The translations under genes and the position numbers were made by a program. The notes under the pieces were generated by a model, which was given only the letters and a program-made list of their open reading frames with translations, was not told the origin of the DNA and made no database searches. A DNA stretch of 64,000 bases from Tribonema minus (taxonomy: Eukaryota; Sar; Xanthophyceae; Tribonematales; Tribonemataceae): NCBI GenBank assembly GCA_017506865.1, contig JAFCMP010000101.1, forward strand, positions 992,001 to 1,056,000. Reading direction: 5' to 3'. Positions 24,013-54,929 of this stretch are shown in pieces; positions within the stretch are counted from its first letter, which is position 1; each line of letters opens with the position of its first letter.

Positions 24013-27000
24013 ATGCGACATAGTGCTAGGCTGCTGCTGGTGCTGGCCAATTGGCTACGCCTGCAACAGGCAAGAGCACAGACCAACACATCGTATGCTG
24101 GATCCATCGCTTTTGATGACATCGACTGGATAGAGGTGCCCACTGCAGTGGCTCAGACGACCAGATACGCTATAGTGGTGGATTCCTGTGGAGGCCTGAC
24201 TACAGTACTTGCAAGATTTGGGGCCCTGCCTCAACCCAGCGAACATGATTTCGTCATGCCTCTACAACCGCTGGAACACGGCCTGTGTGGTGTGAACGCG
24301 TCATCGACTCCTCTGACTCGTCAGGTATGCTGCTGGCCTGAAGCCGTCTGTACAGGGCTCCTCAAACTAGCATGTTGCAGACGAGCCATTGCACACCTTA
24401 CTTCTGTCCCTCATTTGGATTGCAGGGTTTGTGGTATTTTGGACTGGCTGGCGGCCTGCCATTGCATGGCTCACGCTACTTTGGCGCTGCGCCGGCGCAG
24501 CTGAGGTTCGAAGCACTTGTGGAGCTGGTGCCTGCTCCCTTGGGCAACTGCTGCTTGGATCAAGGACGGGAAGGTATGTTACTCCAAGGCGTACTTCATG
24601 TGCTGGTTTGTAGCGCATTTGAAATCCTGCATCTAACATTCATTTTTCACCACTGGCAGAGCAATGTCAGATGGCTGACCGCATTGCCATTCTTTTGTTC
24701 CTGTGAGCCATTGATTACCTTGGCTGTACAGTGTACAGCTTTCTACGTCACAAGACATAATGCTCGATGTGCAGTCACAGCGGTGCATCCGACAACAACG
24801 TCGTGTGTATTTCGTCTGCATACATGGCAGGTGCAGTAGCAGTTACGCAGCCAACTGCGCCGTTGACGGCAGGTGCCAGTGCGGCCATCACGGCAGCACA
24901 ACCGGCACATGCACTGCATTGGGCCAACAGTACTTCGCCTCTGTCGTATGTGGGGGTCGCTGCACTGGCGGATGGCGAGTCATTTACTGGCAACCTCTAC
25001 TTCTCTGTCATCAGCAATGGCACCGCCGTCACCGGAAGCCTGCATGTGTGTGCTGCACAGGGACAGGCAGGTAAGCAACACATGTGAAGCTGCATAATGC
25101 CCACGAATCTTGACTCAATGATCCACCATGCCGCCTCTGCACTTGGCAACCCAGCGTGGCTGTCAGCACCTGTGTGTACTCGCATGTCAATGTGTACACT
25201 CAAGAAGTACGAGGTTTGGGAGATCGTTGCCGAAAAGGCCTGCGGAGCTCTTCTACGCACACAATATATCTATGATGTGCGTCACTGTTCTACACATACG
25301 TGATCACGCTGATGTGCTCTCGCAGCCTTGCCCAGCCATGCCTCCTGCGAAATGGTCATTTTGAACGGCACTGGAGTCACAGCGGACGCTGTGTTGCCAT
25401 TGTCTGGCAACAATGGCACCGGACCTTGGCACATCTCTGCCATACTACTGAATGATGACGCAGCGCTTGAGGATGTAGTGAGCTTGCTGGAGGTGCCAAA
25501 TGCAGAGTGGGTAAATGCAAGTGACCGAGAGCGGGACACCTGGCCGTCATGCGTGTGTGATGTGGGGACTGACAGCGGGTATTTGTTGCAAATGGTAAGT
25601 CACACACTTGCGATCATCAACAGCTCCTTGTATTGCATCAACATGTCCTCTGCTCACTTTTGCAGCCAATGCACTGCACTGCCATATCATGCGTTGCGCA
25701 TCCAATTTGGTGGCACATTCTCAGGCCCTTCATCCCTTCAGCATCTGCGTGCTGATGCTGCTGTATGACAATACACATTTTTGGGTTTGCCAACCCGTGT
25801 TGGTATCCTCATTGCTGCTCTTGACAGCCTGCTCTTGACACAGCAAGATTTGTATGCCAACACGTGCTGCCGTGCTCATTGCTGCTCTTGCCAGGCTGCT
25901 ATTGGCGCACCAGAATGTGAACTCGGCTGGGCTCATGCGGCATACGGAGCTGTTGCAGGCAATGCTTGTACGCAGCGCGTACGCACTACAAGTGAAATAG
26001 CAGCGGGAGGGGCAGAGCGGGCTTTCATTGGAGACATGGCAGTGTTGGCACCTTTTTTGAGTCAGCAAACACCCGACGCCAATGCTCAAGGTATGACATA
26101 CATGAAGCTTCAGTTGATATGTAGCGTGCCTGGAAGGCTCAAACCCCCTTTCGCTGTGCGTCCTATGCTGATCCATGCTTGCCTGTGAACCTGTGATTAG
26201 GCTTCTTGAACCCGGCAGACCTGTCTCACCTACAGATGGTGTGCATTGCGTTCGGGCTGAATTGCCCTGTCTCGTCAGTGATACACTGGCCAGCACTCGC
26301 TGTTTTGCACACTTGATATCAGGTTACCGCACACAGCCAAATTAGTGCCTTGCTTGATGCAATCATGTGGTTGTGAAGGCCAATGCTCATTCAGTGCACA
26401 CTTTTGGTGGAAATCTAACCTTGCATATTCTCTCTCTTTATCAATCTGCAGAATCTGAATGCCATAGTGAGCTATGGCATAACATCTCTGCCGAGACCTC
26501 CCTGGTGCAATGGCAAGGCCCAGTGTCTGCAGCTGGAGATGGCCCGATAGGTGCTGAAATTGAGGTAAGCCTGTGCCTGCTGACATTTGGCGCACAACAC
26601 ATGATAAAAGCTCTCTGCAGCCGACAAGAAGGCGTTTGCCTTCTGATAAGCATGATGCTCATTGGTCTGTCACGCAATGGCTCTCATGAGGGGTTGGATA
26701 AGCATGATGCCCATTGGTCTGTCACGCAATGGCTCTCACGTGGGTTGGTTCCTCTGTGTTCGTACACCGTTTAGTATGCAGGTTCAAGCAAAGTGCCTTG
26801 GCTTGCAGTCCTGCGTATGGTCCTCTATGCATCGCAGAAGCGCACGGCCGGTCGTTGCGATGCCACAAATGTATGTATATAGCATGCAGCATGCAATCCA
26901 TGCATTTGATCACAAGGTACACATTGCTGCGTGTGTATGCAATTCAATGTACATAGCATGCAGACTTGTGTCTCATCTCGTGCCCATCTGCATAATCTGT

Positions 27001-30000
27001 ACTTCCACGCGCAGGTGCGACTGCTGGTGTACAGTTACAATGCCTCTCAAGCAGCGGAGACGGCTGTGAATGGTCACTGGAACATGGGTGTGGCTGGTGG
27101 ATGTGATCTTCCTGACATCCCTCTCAAGGTGTCCATGAGCATCACGATTGACTTGGCAGGCGGTGCGGCTGAGACCCTGCAGCTGAACACAGGTACAGAA
27201 CGGCCATGCCTCTCAGTGGACCAGATGATGCTGTGCCATACACAATATATATGTCTCGCACATTTGACAAACATGGTTGCATAAGCTCCAACATCATTTT
27301 GCTTGCGCAACACAGGTCCGTTTGCTCACGCACCACTGCCGCGCCGGCACCAGAGTTGAATTAGCCTTGCAATTCACACTGCCTGTGTGCACGTATATTA
27401 TCAGTTGATTTGCCTCGCAGCAGACATGGGCTAGCCAAATGCAGATGTTGAAATTATCGGTGCGGCCTCGATGCGAACATGCATCATGCTTAGCGTGTGC
27501 AACATGAGTCAAATGTATGCATATGCCCTCTCATTACAGGACGTGACTGCTTTTGCTCTGCAGCGGATGCTGACTACGTCAAGTTTGCGGACAGCGACGA
27601 TGGATCAATTGGGTCATACCAGTGGTTTGCACAGCCTCCGCCCCTGGCGGGCACGGTACTGACTATCACGGTGGCACTCAGCAGCAAGGCAATAGCAACG
27701 TTTCCTCAGGATGGCGCGGTGATGGTGCAGCCGATGGTGTCCTTCACTCGCTGCAGTTCTCAAGCGTGCCCCCAAAGCAAGGGTGAGTTGCCGCTTTGTG
27801 GACTGGCAGTTGCACTGGTTGACATGAACTGCAGCGTCTGCAGAGTGACCGTCAGTCGATCGCCTGCGTGTGACAATTCACTTTATCATTTGTTTCCACA
27901 TACTGAAGCTACGAGTGAGGCATGTTCGTGGAGCTTGCATACTGTAGCAGACCCCACACAAATTTGATGATGATGATCATGCACGCCAATGCAGTGCTGT
28001 CAGCTGCCTCATGGTGCCCAAGCTTGTGTGTGTGTCACTTGCAATTCTCTTACCTGTGTGATGCTGCGGCTGTGCTTGCAGGCTCATGTTCTGTAAGTAT
28101 GGGCACCGCTGAGGGCGTCCTGGTGGGAACGTGCTACTGCAAGTACGGCTGGGGGGGCGAGGGCTGTGCTGATCGGCTAGTGTCGACGCAAACCATTGCG
28201 CTGCAGGCAGCGGCTCTGGTTTTGACGAATCTCGCGGTGGTCCCGTCAGTGGTGCTGGCTTACAGGCTAAGGTACGCGCATGGCGGCAGCGTCTGACAGC
28301 ATAGATCTGCTTCTCAAGTGTTGTAGAGTCTGACATGTTGGCATATACTGATGCCTGCATTGACCCACCACCCAAGCAAAGTGCGCCGCTGCATATGCAG
28401 TCCTTAAATTGTGACAGTGAATCATGAATGTGCGCCGTTTATCTGTTTTGCTATCCACAAACATGCTGCTCCTTCACAGCATCGAATGTGAGTGCTCTTG
28501 AGTGAGTGCACGCCAATGTGCATATAAATACACACAGAATTTTCCCTCGCACCACATGATAATCTCCCGTTTCATAGCCACACCTGTGGGTTCACTTTCA
28601 ATGTTTTGTCCTTGTGAGCAGTGGCATGGAGCCGAGCTTCATGGTACCTGTACATTGAGCAGCTGTCAGTTTGATTGCCATGTCTATCTTGCATGTACAT
28701 CAGTGTGGATTTCCTCTGATGGCCATTGTTCACAGGAAGGTCACGGACTCTGCGGCTGGCCCAGGGGCAGTGTTTGGGGTTGCGGGTGCATCATCAGGTA
28801 TTTTATTGTCATAGTTCGAAGTGTTCAACCGAAGTGCTGAGTTCGTAAATGATCCTACTTAGGCCACAATGGCATGATTGCGTGTGCAATGCTTGCAAAG
28901 CCTGCTCTGCATGGTCATACAGCACCGCTCATCAGACATGCCCCTTGCGTGCTTGAAACATTGCTGTACTCTTGTCTCTTGGGTGTCGCATGAACGAACA
29001 TGTGTGCCTCACTTTGCAAGGCATCTTGTTGCTTGCTGCAATGCTGCATGCGTGCATGGCGTGCATGTATGGCTGCCTCTACACCGACTTCACTTTCTTG
29101 TCAGTTGACCAAGGCCAGCTTATCCAGTCCTAACAGCTTGACGGATGCTGTGCCCACGTTACTGCCCACGCAGCCCTGTACCATCTTTGTGACATTGGCA
29201 TTGCCTGCATCGGCGGGCTACGTTATGGGGCCATCCAATCACTGGACATCTTGTTCAGCTACATGTCAAGTGCAGCTGTGGCGACCTACCTGGTAAGGGT
29301 GCACTGGGTTTAGCTGGAGAAGGCCACCATGTAAAACTTTGCCTATCAAGTTGTCAGTGTGGTGACCCGGCAAAGTGCCGTGAAAGTGCTGCGGTGCACA
29401 GATCTTGACGCTTTCAAGGGTTGCAAACTATACATCTGCTTTGCCGGAGTGATGCAAAATCATCTGTTAGTGTGCAAGTCTGAGCCACAGTTGCGCTTTT
29501 CTGTTGCTTTAATGAAAGTGCCGAAGTCCACAGGCAGTGCACCCCAGTACCTGGGTCATCCATGTTACTCTCCAAACAACGAGCTATGTGCTCTGTTTTC
29601 AAGCAACTTTGTGGCAGTGTGTGTCGATTGCTGGCAGTTGCACAGCTTCAGTGGTACGGGGCCTTCATTTCCTGCATTGCACAGCCCCATGTTATAGTCT
29701 GTAACATTGAGTGCACAACACATGGCACTACTGCGTGATGACATGCTGACATGATCCTCACACCCTGTTCACTTGGATGCCCTGCTTCTGAGTCAACAGG
29801 CATACTGGCCGCCAGGCACATCCTACCTGGTTCCCGCCCTTTACACCGTTGTCTTCTCACTATTTATGCTGGCGTCAGTCGATGGTCCAGTCCAGGCCGC
29901 CAATGTTATCATAGGGTTTATCATAGTCGGCACGCTGCTCGTGCTCTCATGGGGAGTGCAGATAGTGCGCAAGGCAACGGCACTCAAAGTCGCATCCAGC

Positions 30001-30937
30001 ACGCAGACGGTGCCATCGACATGGATGCACTGTCTGCGCAATGCCGTGGTTGCCGTTCTGGTTACTCCAGGACACTTTGACTTGAGGATGCTCGCGTGCG
30101 GAGTGGCACTACTGGTGGCCGCCATGGTGACGTTCGCGCTGCAGGGCAATGTGCACTACGCGCTCACGCACAGCTGCTGGCATGTGCTATCGCTGGCATC
30201 CACCTACTTCTTCCTGAGGGCCAGGTACGTTAGGGATATCCTAAACGAGTGGATGTATGCCACATACATAGTGCCCTGCTTTCCATTGCATTTGACCACA
30301 GTAAGAACACCATCCCTTGAGTTGAAGCAAGACAGTGTAAGTGTTGTGCAACACATGGTCCACTTGCCAATGGACTTGAGATCGCAAGGTGTGCAGGCTG
30401 GCATCCTCTCGTAAAGTCGTTCCAGTTAAAACGAGTTAACTTCAACACAATGCAGGCGTGCAGTTGGTAACAGACGGCGCCAACAGCATGCCACGTCTCG
30501 CGATCATCAGGTGCTGCTTTTGAGCTCAATGAGCTGGAGATGGCTGATGTCATGCGCCAGAAAGGCCAGTGCTGTTCTCTTGATGCACCTGGCTGGACAG
30601 GATGCTGTCAGCTCAGTTGGTAACAGACGGCGCCAACAGCATGCCACGTCTCGCGATCATCAGGTGCTGCTTTTGAGCTCAATGAGCTGGAGATGGCTGA
30701 TGTCATGCGCCAGAAAGGCCAGTGCTGTCCTCTTGATGCACCTGGCTGGACAGGATGCTGTCAGCTCAGTTGGGTCATGCATGCCACCTTTATTAAATGT
30801 TTGAAATGGATTGCTGCCTTGTGCTCTTCAGGCAATGGCACGGCAGCGACGGCTCGCAGCTGATGCCGAATGGCGCTGATGCCAACCCCACTCAATGCCT
30901 CTTTGACGTGGAGGAAGACAGGGCAGACGAGGGGTGA
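24013..30937 (+). CDS. PGAP6/TMEM8-like membrane protein of the CREST superfamily
   Basis: Exons found: 24013-24324, 24426-24573, 24831-25070, 25326-25594, 25895-26090, 26452-26564, 27015-27192, 27540-27782, 28082-28271, 29137-29292, 29800-30224, 30832-30937. They give about 858 residues; human TMEM8A has 771. A signal peptide (HSARLLLVLANWLRL) leads a long lumenal region with several N-glycosylation sites. An EGF-like Cys cluster (VGTCYCKYGWGGEGC) comes next and then seven membrane segments. The core has ALYHLCD and HSCWH, the paired His/Asp and HxxxH motifs of putative CREST hydrolases; PGAP6 acts as a phospholipase on GPI anchors. The position four residues before the first His is Ala, where human has Ser. 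One short exon between 28272 and 29136, of length 1 modulo 3, is not resolved. The acidic C-terminus ends with ADEG. Confidence 0.8.
26645..26748 (+). repeat. 52-bp tandem duplication
   Basis: Two near-identical copies of 52 bases sit head to tail in the PGAP6-like intron between 26565 and 27014. They differ at a few positions. Both contain GCCCATTGG or GCTCATTGG and then TCTGTCACGCAATGG. Confidence 0.85.
30463..30772 (+). repeat. 152-bp tandem duplication in last PGAP6-like intron
   Basis: Two almost identical copies (starts at 30463 and 30615) lie head to tail, with a short third start at 30768. Only about one substitution is seen (CTGTTCTC versus CTGTCCTC), so the duplication looks recent. 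One open frame runs through both copies but ignores the exon structure around it. Confidence 0.92.
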
Positions 30938-31964
30938 TCCATGGAGACTCGTATTGTCATGTACTTCTTCTAGTATGCAGCATGCTCTTGAAGGTGCCAT
31001 GCTCATCATTAGCTGCTTTGTCCATACGTGTGCAGCTGTGCATTGAGTGGGTCGTCATTTTTGAATGATCTGTGGTTTCCTCTGTTTGGACGGAGGCTAG
31101 GAATGACAGATTGTTTCAACGATGCCTGCAGCGTTGGCTGCAACAATGATCAGAATGGGTAATGCGTGCCATTGCACAGTACATGATAGCTATGAGTGTG
31201 CACAAATCGGTAGTTGCAGGCAGCACATCGTCCTGGGCAACGTGCAAACTTGAAGATGAGGTAGCCAACTAATCCATACCGTGCCATTTCGCAGGGAAGA
31301 CGTTTGTTGCAGTGATTGAATTCAATGGTCCGCCACCGCTGCAGTAGAGTTATTGATAGGCTGAAGTTACACCACCGTTGCATCAACTCAGACACGATAC
31401 GCAAGTGAACAGCCGCTTACTTCGTTCATCGGTCTGTGCATGGTATCACGGCGCATGAGCGCAGTGGGGTGCTTGCTTTTTTAATCGCAATGCATGTCAG
31501 CAATGCTCTTAGGTGGCATTGCGGCAAAGCGCATTATGTCGTTCATTGCTTACCAGCATCCCTTTGGTATAATTACTTAAGGGGCATGTATCCGGCGGTA
31601 TCAGCTGGAGCTGTATGTACCTTCTTGCAAAGATACGACCTTCTAAAGTTGATGAAGCAATGTGTCTGCACGTCCGTGAGATAGTGAGGCAGACCTCAGG
31701 AAAATGGACTGCACACACCACGAGTGCCTGCGCTGGCTCCCTCTTTGTTACAAAAAGAAGTTGTCTCCCAGCAACACTACAGTACGCATGTGCCACGCTA
31801 CAGGTACGCCACAATGAACACACAGAGTAGCTTGTTGCAAGATGGCTTACGATTTGTGCGTTCTACGCGTCGAATTGCCACGACAACAGCAAGGATGCAA
31901 CAATGCGAGCACCACGGTTCGAAACCACCTGATTGATATGGTAGTAAAAGATGAGTGTATTTGA
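30938..31964. other. Convergent intergenic region, no gene seen
   Basis: This holds the 3' ends of the PGAP6-like gene and LSm5. Short frames on both strands show no domain or codon bias. No RNA gene recognised. Confidence 0.5.
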
Positions 31965-32219
31965 TCAGCTGTCCGGACTCCCTCCAGGAACCAGCAAGGC
32001 AACATTATTTCCGTTCAACAGTATCTGCTCCAGCTTCACCTCTCTTCGCACGCCCTCTGCATCTACCTCGTACTCTGTCACGTCCTCCAGCACCATGTTC
32101 ACGTAGTCATCGAATCCTCGCAGCGTCCCCACCAGCTCCTTGTCCCCCTTCATGATAATCCAGAGCTTGCTGCCTATGCATTTGTCAATGAGCTCCAAGG
32201 GCATAAGACGTCCCGCCAT
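31965..32219 (-). CDS. LSM5: U6 snRNA-associated Sm-like protein LSm5
   Basis: A single-exon gene of 84 residues (human LSm5 has 91). LSm5 is one subunit of the LSm1-7 ring in cytoplasmic mRNA decay and of the LSm2-8 ring that binds the U6 snRNA tail in the spliceosome. The Sm1 motif is present as [20 protein letters not shown] and [19 protein letters not shown]. The Sm2 motif is [19 protein letters not shown], with the LSm5-typical LLNGNN in place of the usual IRG box. The start is the ATG giving [12 protein letters not shown]; an upstream in-frame GTG at 32246 is not needed. It is one of only two genes here without a supported intron near its start, unlike its neighbours. Confidence 0.96.
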   Translation of the reverse strand: MAGRLMPLELIDKCIGSKLWIIMKGDKELVGTLRGFDDYVNMVLEDVTEYEVDAEGVRREVKLEQILLNGNNVALLVPGGSPDS

Positions 32220-34319
32220 GGTGCCGCTTTTTTGTTCTCCTTTCACTTGTTCGAGATGGAAACTTCAACAACGATTTGAAGTTTATTTTTTGTGTGCAGT
32301 AAAATACGCATGCATGATGCTGCCGAGCAAGAACTCGATGGCTGCAAACCCAGATGCAGGCAAGTAAACCAATTTGCCTCTTCTTGGTGTTGGGGCTGGA
32401 GCACATACTCTGAAGGTTCATACATGATGCCAGGACATGCTCTGTAGGCGCATGGTTGCCGTGCATATACATCAGTTGACGTGGGGACCAACGCTGGCAG
32501 TTGGTCAGACAGTCGCAACGCCACCTCCGTGGTGCTAGATTTAAAGTGTCAAGATTTGGATGGGTATCCGGACAAAGCTTCTCATTGATTGTGCACTGCG
32601 CCTCACAGAGGATGTGAACTACGACTATGGCTTTGCCGCATCGTGTGTGGGGGTTGGGGTCATTGTGATGACGCGCATGCAAGCGATGACACTGCTCATG
32701 GTGCACCATCGTGTACACTCTTATGGAACAAGAGAATCGTGAAACTTGACTTTTTACATGCTGCCTCCAAGGCGGCAGTTCAGAACGCAGCGCACAAACT
32801 GAAACCAGATCATTCCTTGCCATCATTGCATCATACACATGCTAATTCGGGAGGTATTGTGCACATTCACGCACATGGTTCGTATGCGGGGGTCACGGTG
32901 GTGCACCCTGACAGCACTTTGATGTAACCACTCAACTTGTTTGCGTAGCCGGGGCAAACATATTCCTTGCATTTCATCTAGAAGAAAATAGCCAGCCACA
33001 GCTATGCTGCCGCTGTGACAGTCACAGTGTGCACCCCTGTCTCCCCGCATCTCAGGAAGTGACGGTGAAGCAAAGCAGAAACAGCTGTGACAACCGGTAC
33101 CCCATCGATTTTCATTTTGTCAGCAACGCTGCTCAACGCCGGACTTGGAAAATGCTTGTAGCCACGTTGTCCCATGTGACGTGTTGCAGACACACCATGG
33201 TGCACCCATGCATCAATCTTTTTAAAGCCAGCAGGAAACGGAATGCTCAGGTGAACCATGATTCAACCACCCCTGTCATTCTCAGAACTTAACTCGTTAC
33301 CACACACTGACATGTTTGAAATCCCCTCGAGTCCATGGCAGTGCGACCAGGCGGATGTGTGATGAAGCAAGACTGATTGTCCTCCTGAACTGGGCCATCA
33401 GTAAATCTCCGCTTCGGCCACAGCCGCTTCACCGGTTGCTGCGCTCCTCTCCAGGGGACATGACGGCAGCCGACGCATGTGGCGCCTTTGGGTGATGGGC
33501 ATCAGTTGCCCACATTCTCCACATCATATAGTTGGACTAGTAGAACATCAAGCAGCTGGAGAGGGAAGATTAGAGGATACAAGCTCTGCAAGCTGCAAGA
33601 TAAGGCAATGCACAGGTTGACCTGCTTGTGTCCGATGAAGGTGGCTCAGCAATCAGGACGCTGACACCAGCAGGTCAGCTAAGCATTGGTTGCTGAAAGG
33701 CTAGCGCCTAAGATCAGCAATGATGTTGACAGGGCGACCTGTCGTGCAGCCTGTGTCCACAAGTATTCAGCCCAGCAACAAAAGGCGCACATCAGGAATG
33801 TGACTCACCTGGCTCCACTACATGCCGACGACCAGCTGCGACTCCGACGTCCACCACCTGAACCTGCATGGCAAGGGGCACATGCATAATTCACGGATCA
33901 TCGTGACATATCTTACAGTTGTGTGCGTCCTTGCGACACACAGTGGTGGCATTTGCATTTGCTTGCTTTACCTAAAACTGCTTCCGTATTCGCGAGCGCA
34001 TACTGCGCGGTCGGCTTGATCACCACCATAGGAAGCCCTCAGGGGCCCTCCCGCGCAAAGGCGGCAGGCGAGAAGAAGAAAATATCTTTGGCTCGGGATG
34101 AAGCATGCGGCGCGAGAAGCGGCCAGGCCGCGCCTCACTGTGCTGCTGACATTCTACCTGATTGCGCGCCTGACTTTCATTGCGCCCTGCAACTGCTGCT
34201 GTCTGGACTTGGACTTGGACTTGATTCGGGGAGTAGTTGGCACAACTTCAACAATGGTTTGAAGTTGATTCGATTCGCGGACACAGGCTGGTGTGTGCGC
34301 TCTACTGCGACGGTGAATC
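32220..34319. other. Long upstream region between LSm5 and RPL35; one weak open frame
   Basis: The two genes diverge from this 2.1-kb stretch, so it contains both promoters. A minus-strand frame at 33259-33002 begins with ATG and encodes 85 residues (VHLSIPFPAGFKKIDAWVHH, later KMKIDGVPVVTAVSALLHRH). It looks less random than other frames here, but I recognise no domain. It could be a small gene, a terminal exon or chance. Nothing else is supported. Confidence 0.35.
33002..33259 (-). CDS. Possible small hypothetical protein
   Basis: An 85-codon ATG-to-stop frame, described only because it has an even amino-acid composition and a plausible hydrophobic pattern. No similarity recognised and no splice partner found on the minus strand upstream. 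The C-terminus is HTVTVTAAA. It may be spurious. Confidence 0.2.
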   Translation of the reverse strand: MVHLSIPFPAGFKKIDAWVHHGVSATRHMGQRGYKHFPSPALSSVADKMKIDGVPVVTAVSALLHRHFLRCGETGVHTVTVTAAA

Positions 34320-35057
34320 ATGGGTGAGTGTCTGGTGGCGGTCTCGGAAGACAGCTGGTACCTGCTGGCGTGCCTATGTGACGCTGGTGCAAAGAGGCTT
34401 CGAGTGGCACCGCAGCAGCACACAGGGCCATTGAGGAGCACGATTTTGAACCAGCACTTACACTAAGCCGTTCCTGCGCTCCGATGTTTGCAATCGGACG
34501 TAATCGTTGCAGTAGTCACTTAGCTGGGGTCTGCAGCCAGCTTGCGACGGCTGCATGCCCCGGTTCAGGACAATGCTTGGCCTGCGAGCTGAGCTGAACT
34601 CGGCGCAGTGCCTTTGCCGCCGGGTCGCTTTGCTTTTACATCATCGTTGATTATCTGCAACTTGACGCGCAATCTTGTTGTTACAGGCAAGCTTCGCGCA
34701 CACGAGCTGACCAAGAGGAGCAAGTCGGACCTGGAGGGCCAGCTGGAGGAGCTTAAGAAGGAACTCGCACAGCTGCGTGTGGCACAGCACCTGGGTGGAA
34801 CCGCTGCCTCCAAGCTCGCCAAGATCAAGGTTGTGCGCAAGAACATTGCCCGTGTTCTGACTGTCTACAACCAGACCCAGAAGGCAGCTCTCCGGGTGCA
34901 GTACAAGAACGCCAAGTACATGCCGCTGGACCTCAGGCCCAAGAAGACCCGTGCTATCCGCAGGCGCCTGACCACCGCGCAGCTGACCAAGAAGACAGTG
35001 CGCGTCCAGAAGCGCGAGGCCAACTTCCCTCGCAGGCGCTACGCACTCAAGGCGTAG
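34320..35057 (+). CDS. RPL35: 60S ribosomal protein L35 (uL29)
   Basis: Large-subunit ribosomal protein near the peptide exit tunnel. Two exons: 34320-34323, which is only ATGG, and 34687-35057. The joined protein has 124 residues (human 123) and begins [20 protein letters not shown]. The core shows [14 protein letters not shown], then [20 protein letters not shown] and [15 protein letters not shown], and ends [10 protein letters not shown], all family hallmarks. The intron (GTGAGT...TTACAG, 363 bases) follows the first base of codon 2. The start was chosen because it alone joins exon 2 in phase with a strong donor and restores the expected N-terminus. Codon use in exon 2 is more biased toward C/G endings than in neighbours, as expected for a highly expressed gene. 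Confidence 0.96.
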
Positions 35058-36227
35058 GCATGCTGCGTGTGTCGCACTTGCCGATGTCCTGAGTTAATGC
35101 ACTAGCCGTTTTGCCACCAAGCAAGCCTTGCTGCAAGTCGTTGGCTGCAATTTTGCCGTTTGCATGCATTTCTTTGCCTGCACCTGTCAATCTGTTAGCA
35201 TGCTGGCGGGCAAAGCGGGAGGAAGGAGATGTGGAGCACGGAAGCAGTCCCTGCAGGTGAGAGCATTACTTGCACCAAAACACTATTCTCATCTTCAAGT
35301 TCTCCATGACCAAAGGCCAGTGTCATGACCAAAGGCCAGTGTCAGCACGTTGTGTTACTCTGTGCCTCGCGGTCCACGCGCAGTTCAGGCGTGCTGTAAT
35401 AATCAGAGCAGTATGCAACTGTGCATATCGCTGATTTTGTTCACTTGAAAACGCAGTTGGGATCAGTTGCTGCTCGTCCAGCGGGAACAACCAGGGAACT
35501 GCCAAGCTTATTGTTACGCTGGTTCTCTGCACAGGTCGGTCACACTGTGGTGTTGCTGCACAGCAAGCGTGCTCTGATTTCAGCGTGCTGGCGCTTGGCT
35601 TGTATTGGACTGCAATCTCAATGGCGTGGCTGCGCTTAGCGCCTGCAAGGACTCTGTACACTACTTGCGCCACATGAAGTTTGCGCGTAACCTTGAAATT
35701 AGGTGCCGGAAGCTTTCGTGGCGCTGCGTTGCCAGAGCGTGGTGCTATTAACTGTGCTTTGGCGTGGCTGTGCTTGTAGAGCAGGTGGTGGGGACTACAA
35801 ACAGTGTGTTGCTATCTGTAAGGCTCAATGCCATTATGCCCCCAACATGCACGTGTCGTGTGATTGCAGGTGCATTGCAAAACACACAGCCATGTTGTAG
35901 TGATGGCCTCTGACTCGTTTCAAGCTCGACTTACTATGCAACTGTCTCTTGCCGGGACATGTGCAGGGGGTGCTTTCTTGTGTGTGAATACACCACTGTG
36001 ATCAAAGTGGGTCAGCAATTGTCAGAACGATACATAGCACATGCCCGGTGCATGGTGTGCTCTGATGCATCTTGGCCATGTTAGTACAAACACCAGTAGC
36101 ACAGCAGCAGGAAGTCAACGAGCCTCATTGCACCTGCACATGTTGAGTAGCAAGGTAGAAAAACACACAGCATGCCTTGGACTCGTTCAGGCAAGAGTTT
36201 ACATGAGTTTTCATACTCATAAAAAAT
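35058..36227. other. Convergent intergenic region
   Basis: This lies between the stops of RPL35 (plus) and the kinesin gene (minus). A 20-bp direct repeat (CATGACCAAAGGCCAGTGT) sits at about 35307-35345. No coding frame or RNA gene recognised. Confidence 0.5.
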
Positions 36228-54519
<18,292 letters not shown>

Positions 54520-54929
54520 GGTGCACCATCAAAACAGCTGAATCAAGCCCGACGGTTTCACGCAAATGGAACGGTTGTTTTCTGTTGCCACCCGCAGACG
54601 AACGCTGCAGCCCTAACCCTAGGCCGCCGACGAACGCTGCAGTCGAAGTGGCGGCGGCGGAGTACAGTGCTTGGCATGTGTGGCGTCTGCATGCATGGAC
54701 TACTGCACGTTGTGGAGTTGAAGCCCACGCATGCATGATTATGATGGAACAGTGGGGCAGCTTTTGTGAGGAAGGTTGTCGCGCGCGCCTTGTGCTGGTA
54801 ACGCATGTATGTGCCAAGATGCTGCTGTGTACACCATTCATATCAGACCCACAGCACAGACACGCAGCAGCACGCTAGAAGTTTAGGCACCAAAATGTAC
54901 CATGCAAGCACGACACAAGAAACGATGCA
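54520..54929. other. Gap between kinesin start and MKS1 stop
   Basis: About 410 bases that must hold the MKS1 3' end and the kinesin promoter, both minus strand. It contains two CGAACGCTGCAG copies and a CCCTAACCCTA telomere-like motif near 54610. No gene seen. Confidence 0.5.

Noticed and set aside
28738-28798. Candidate missing PGAP6 exon between a TTCACAG acceptor and a TCAG|GTATTT donor
   Set aside because: The frame that fits the preceding exon ends in the wrong phase for the next exon, and its residues do not match the family.
30511-30804. Repeat protein frame in the PGAP6-like last intron
   Set aside because: It is the translation of the 152-bp tandem duplication and is bypassed by well-phased exons on either side.
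32185-32838. 217-codon minus-strand frame overlapping LSm5
   Set aside because: Cys/His/Arg-rich composition typical of random reading of this genome. It overlaps LSm5 in another frame and shows no domain.
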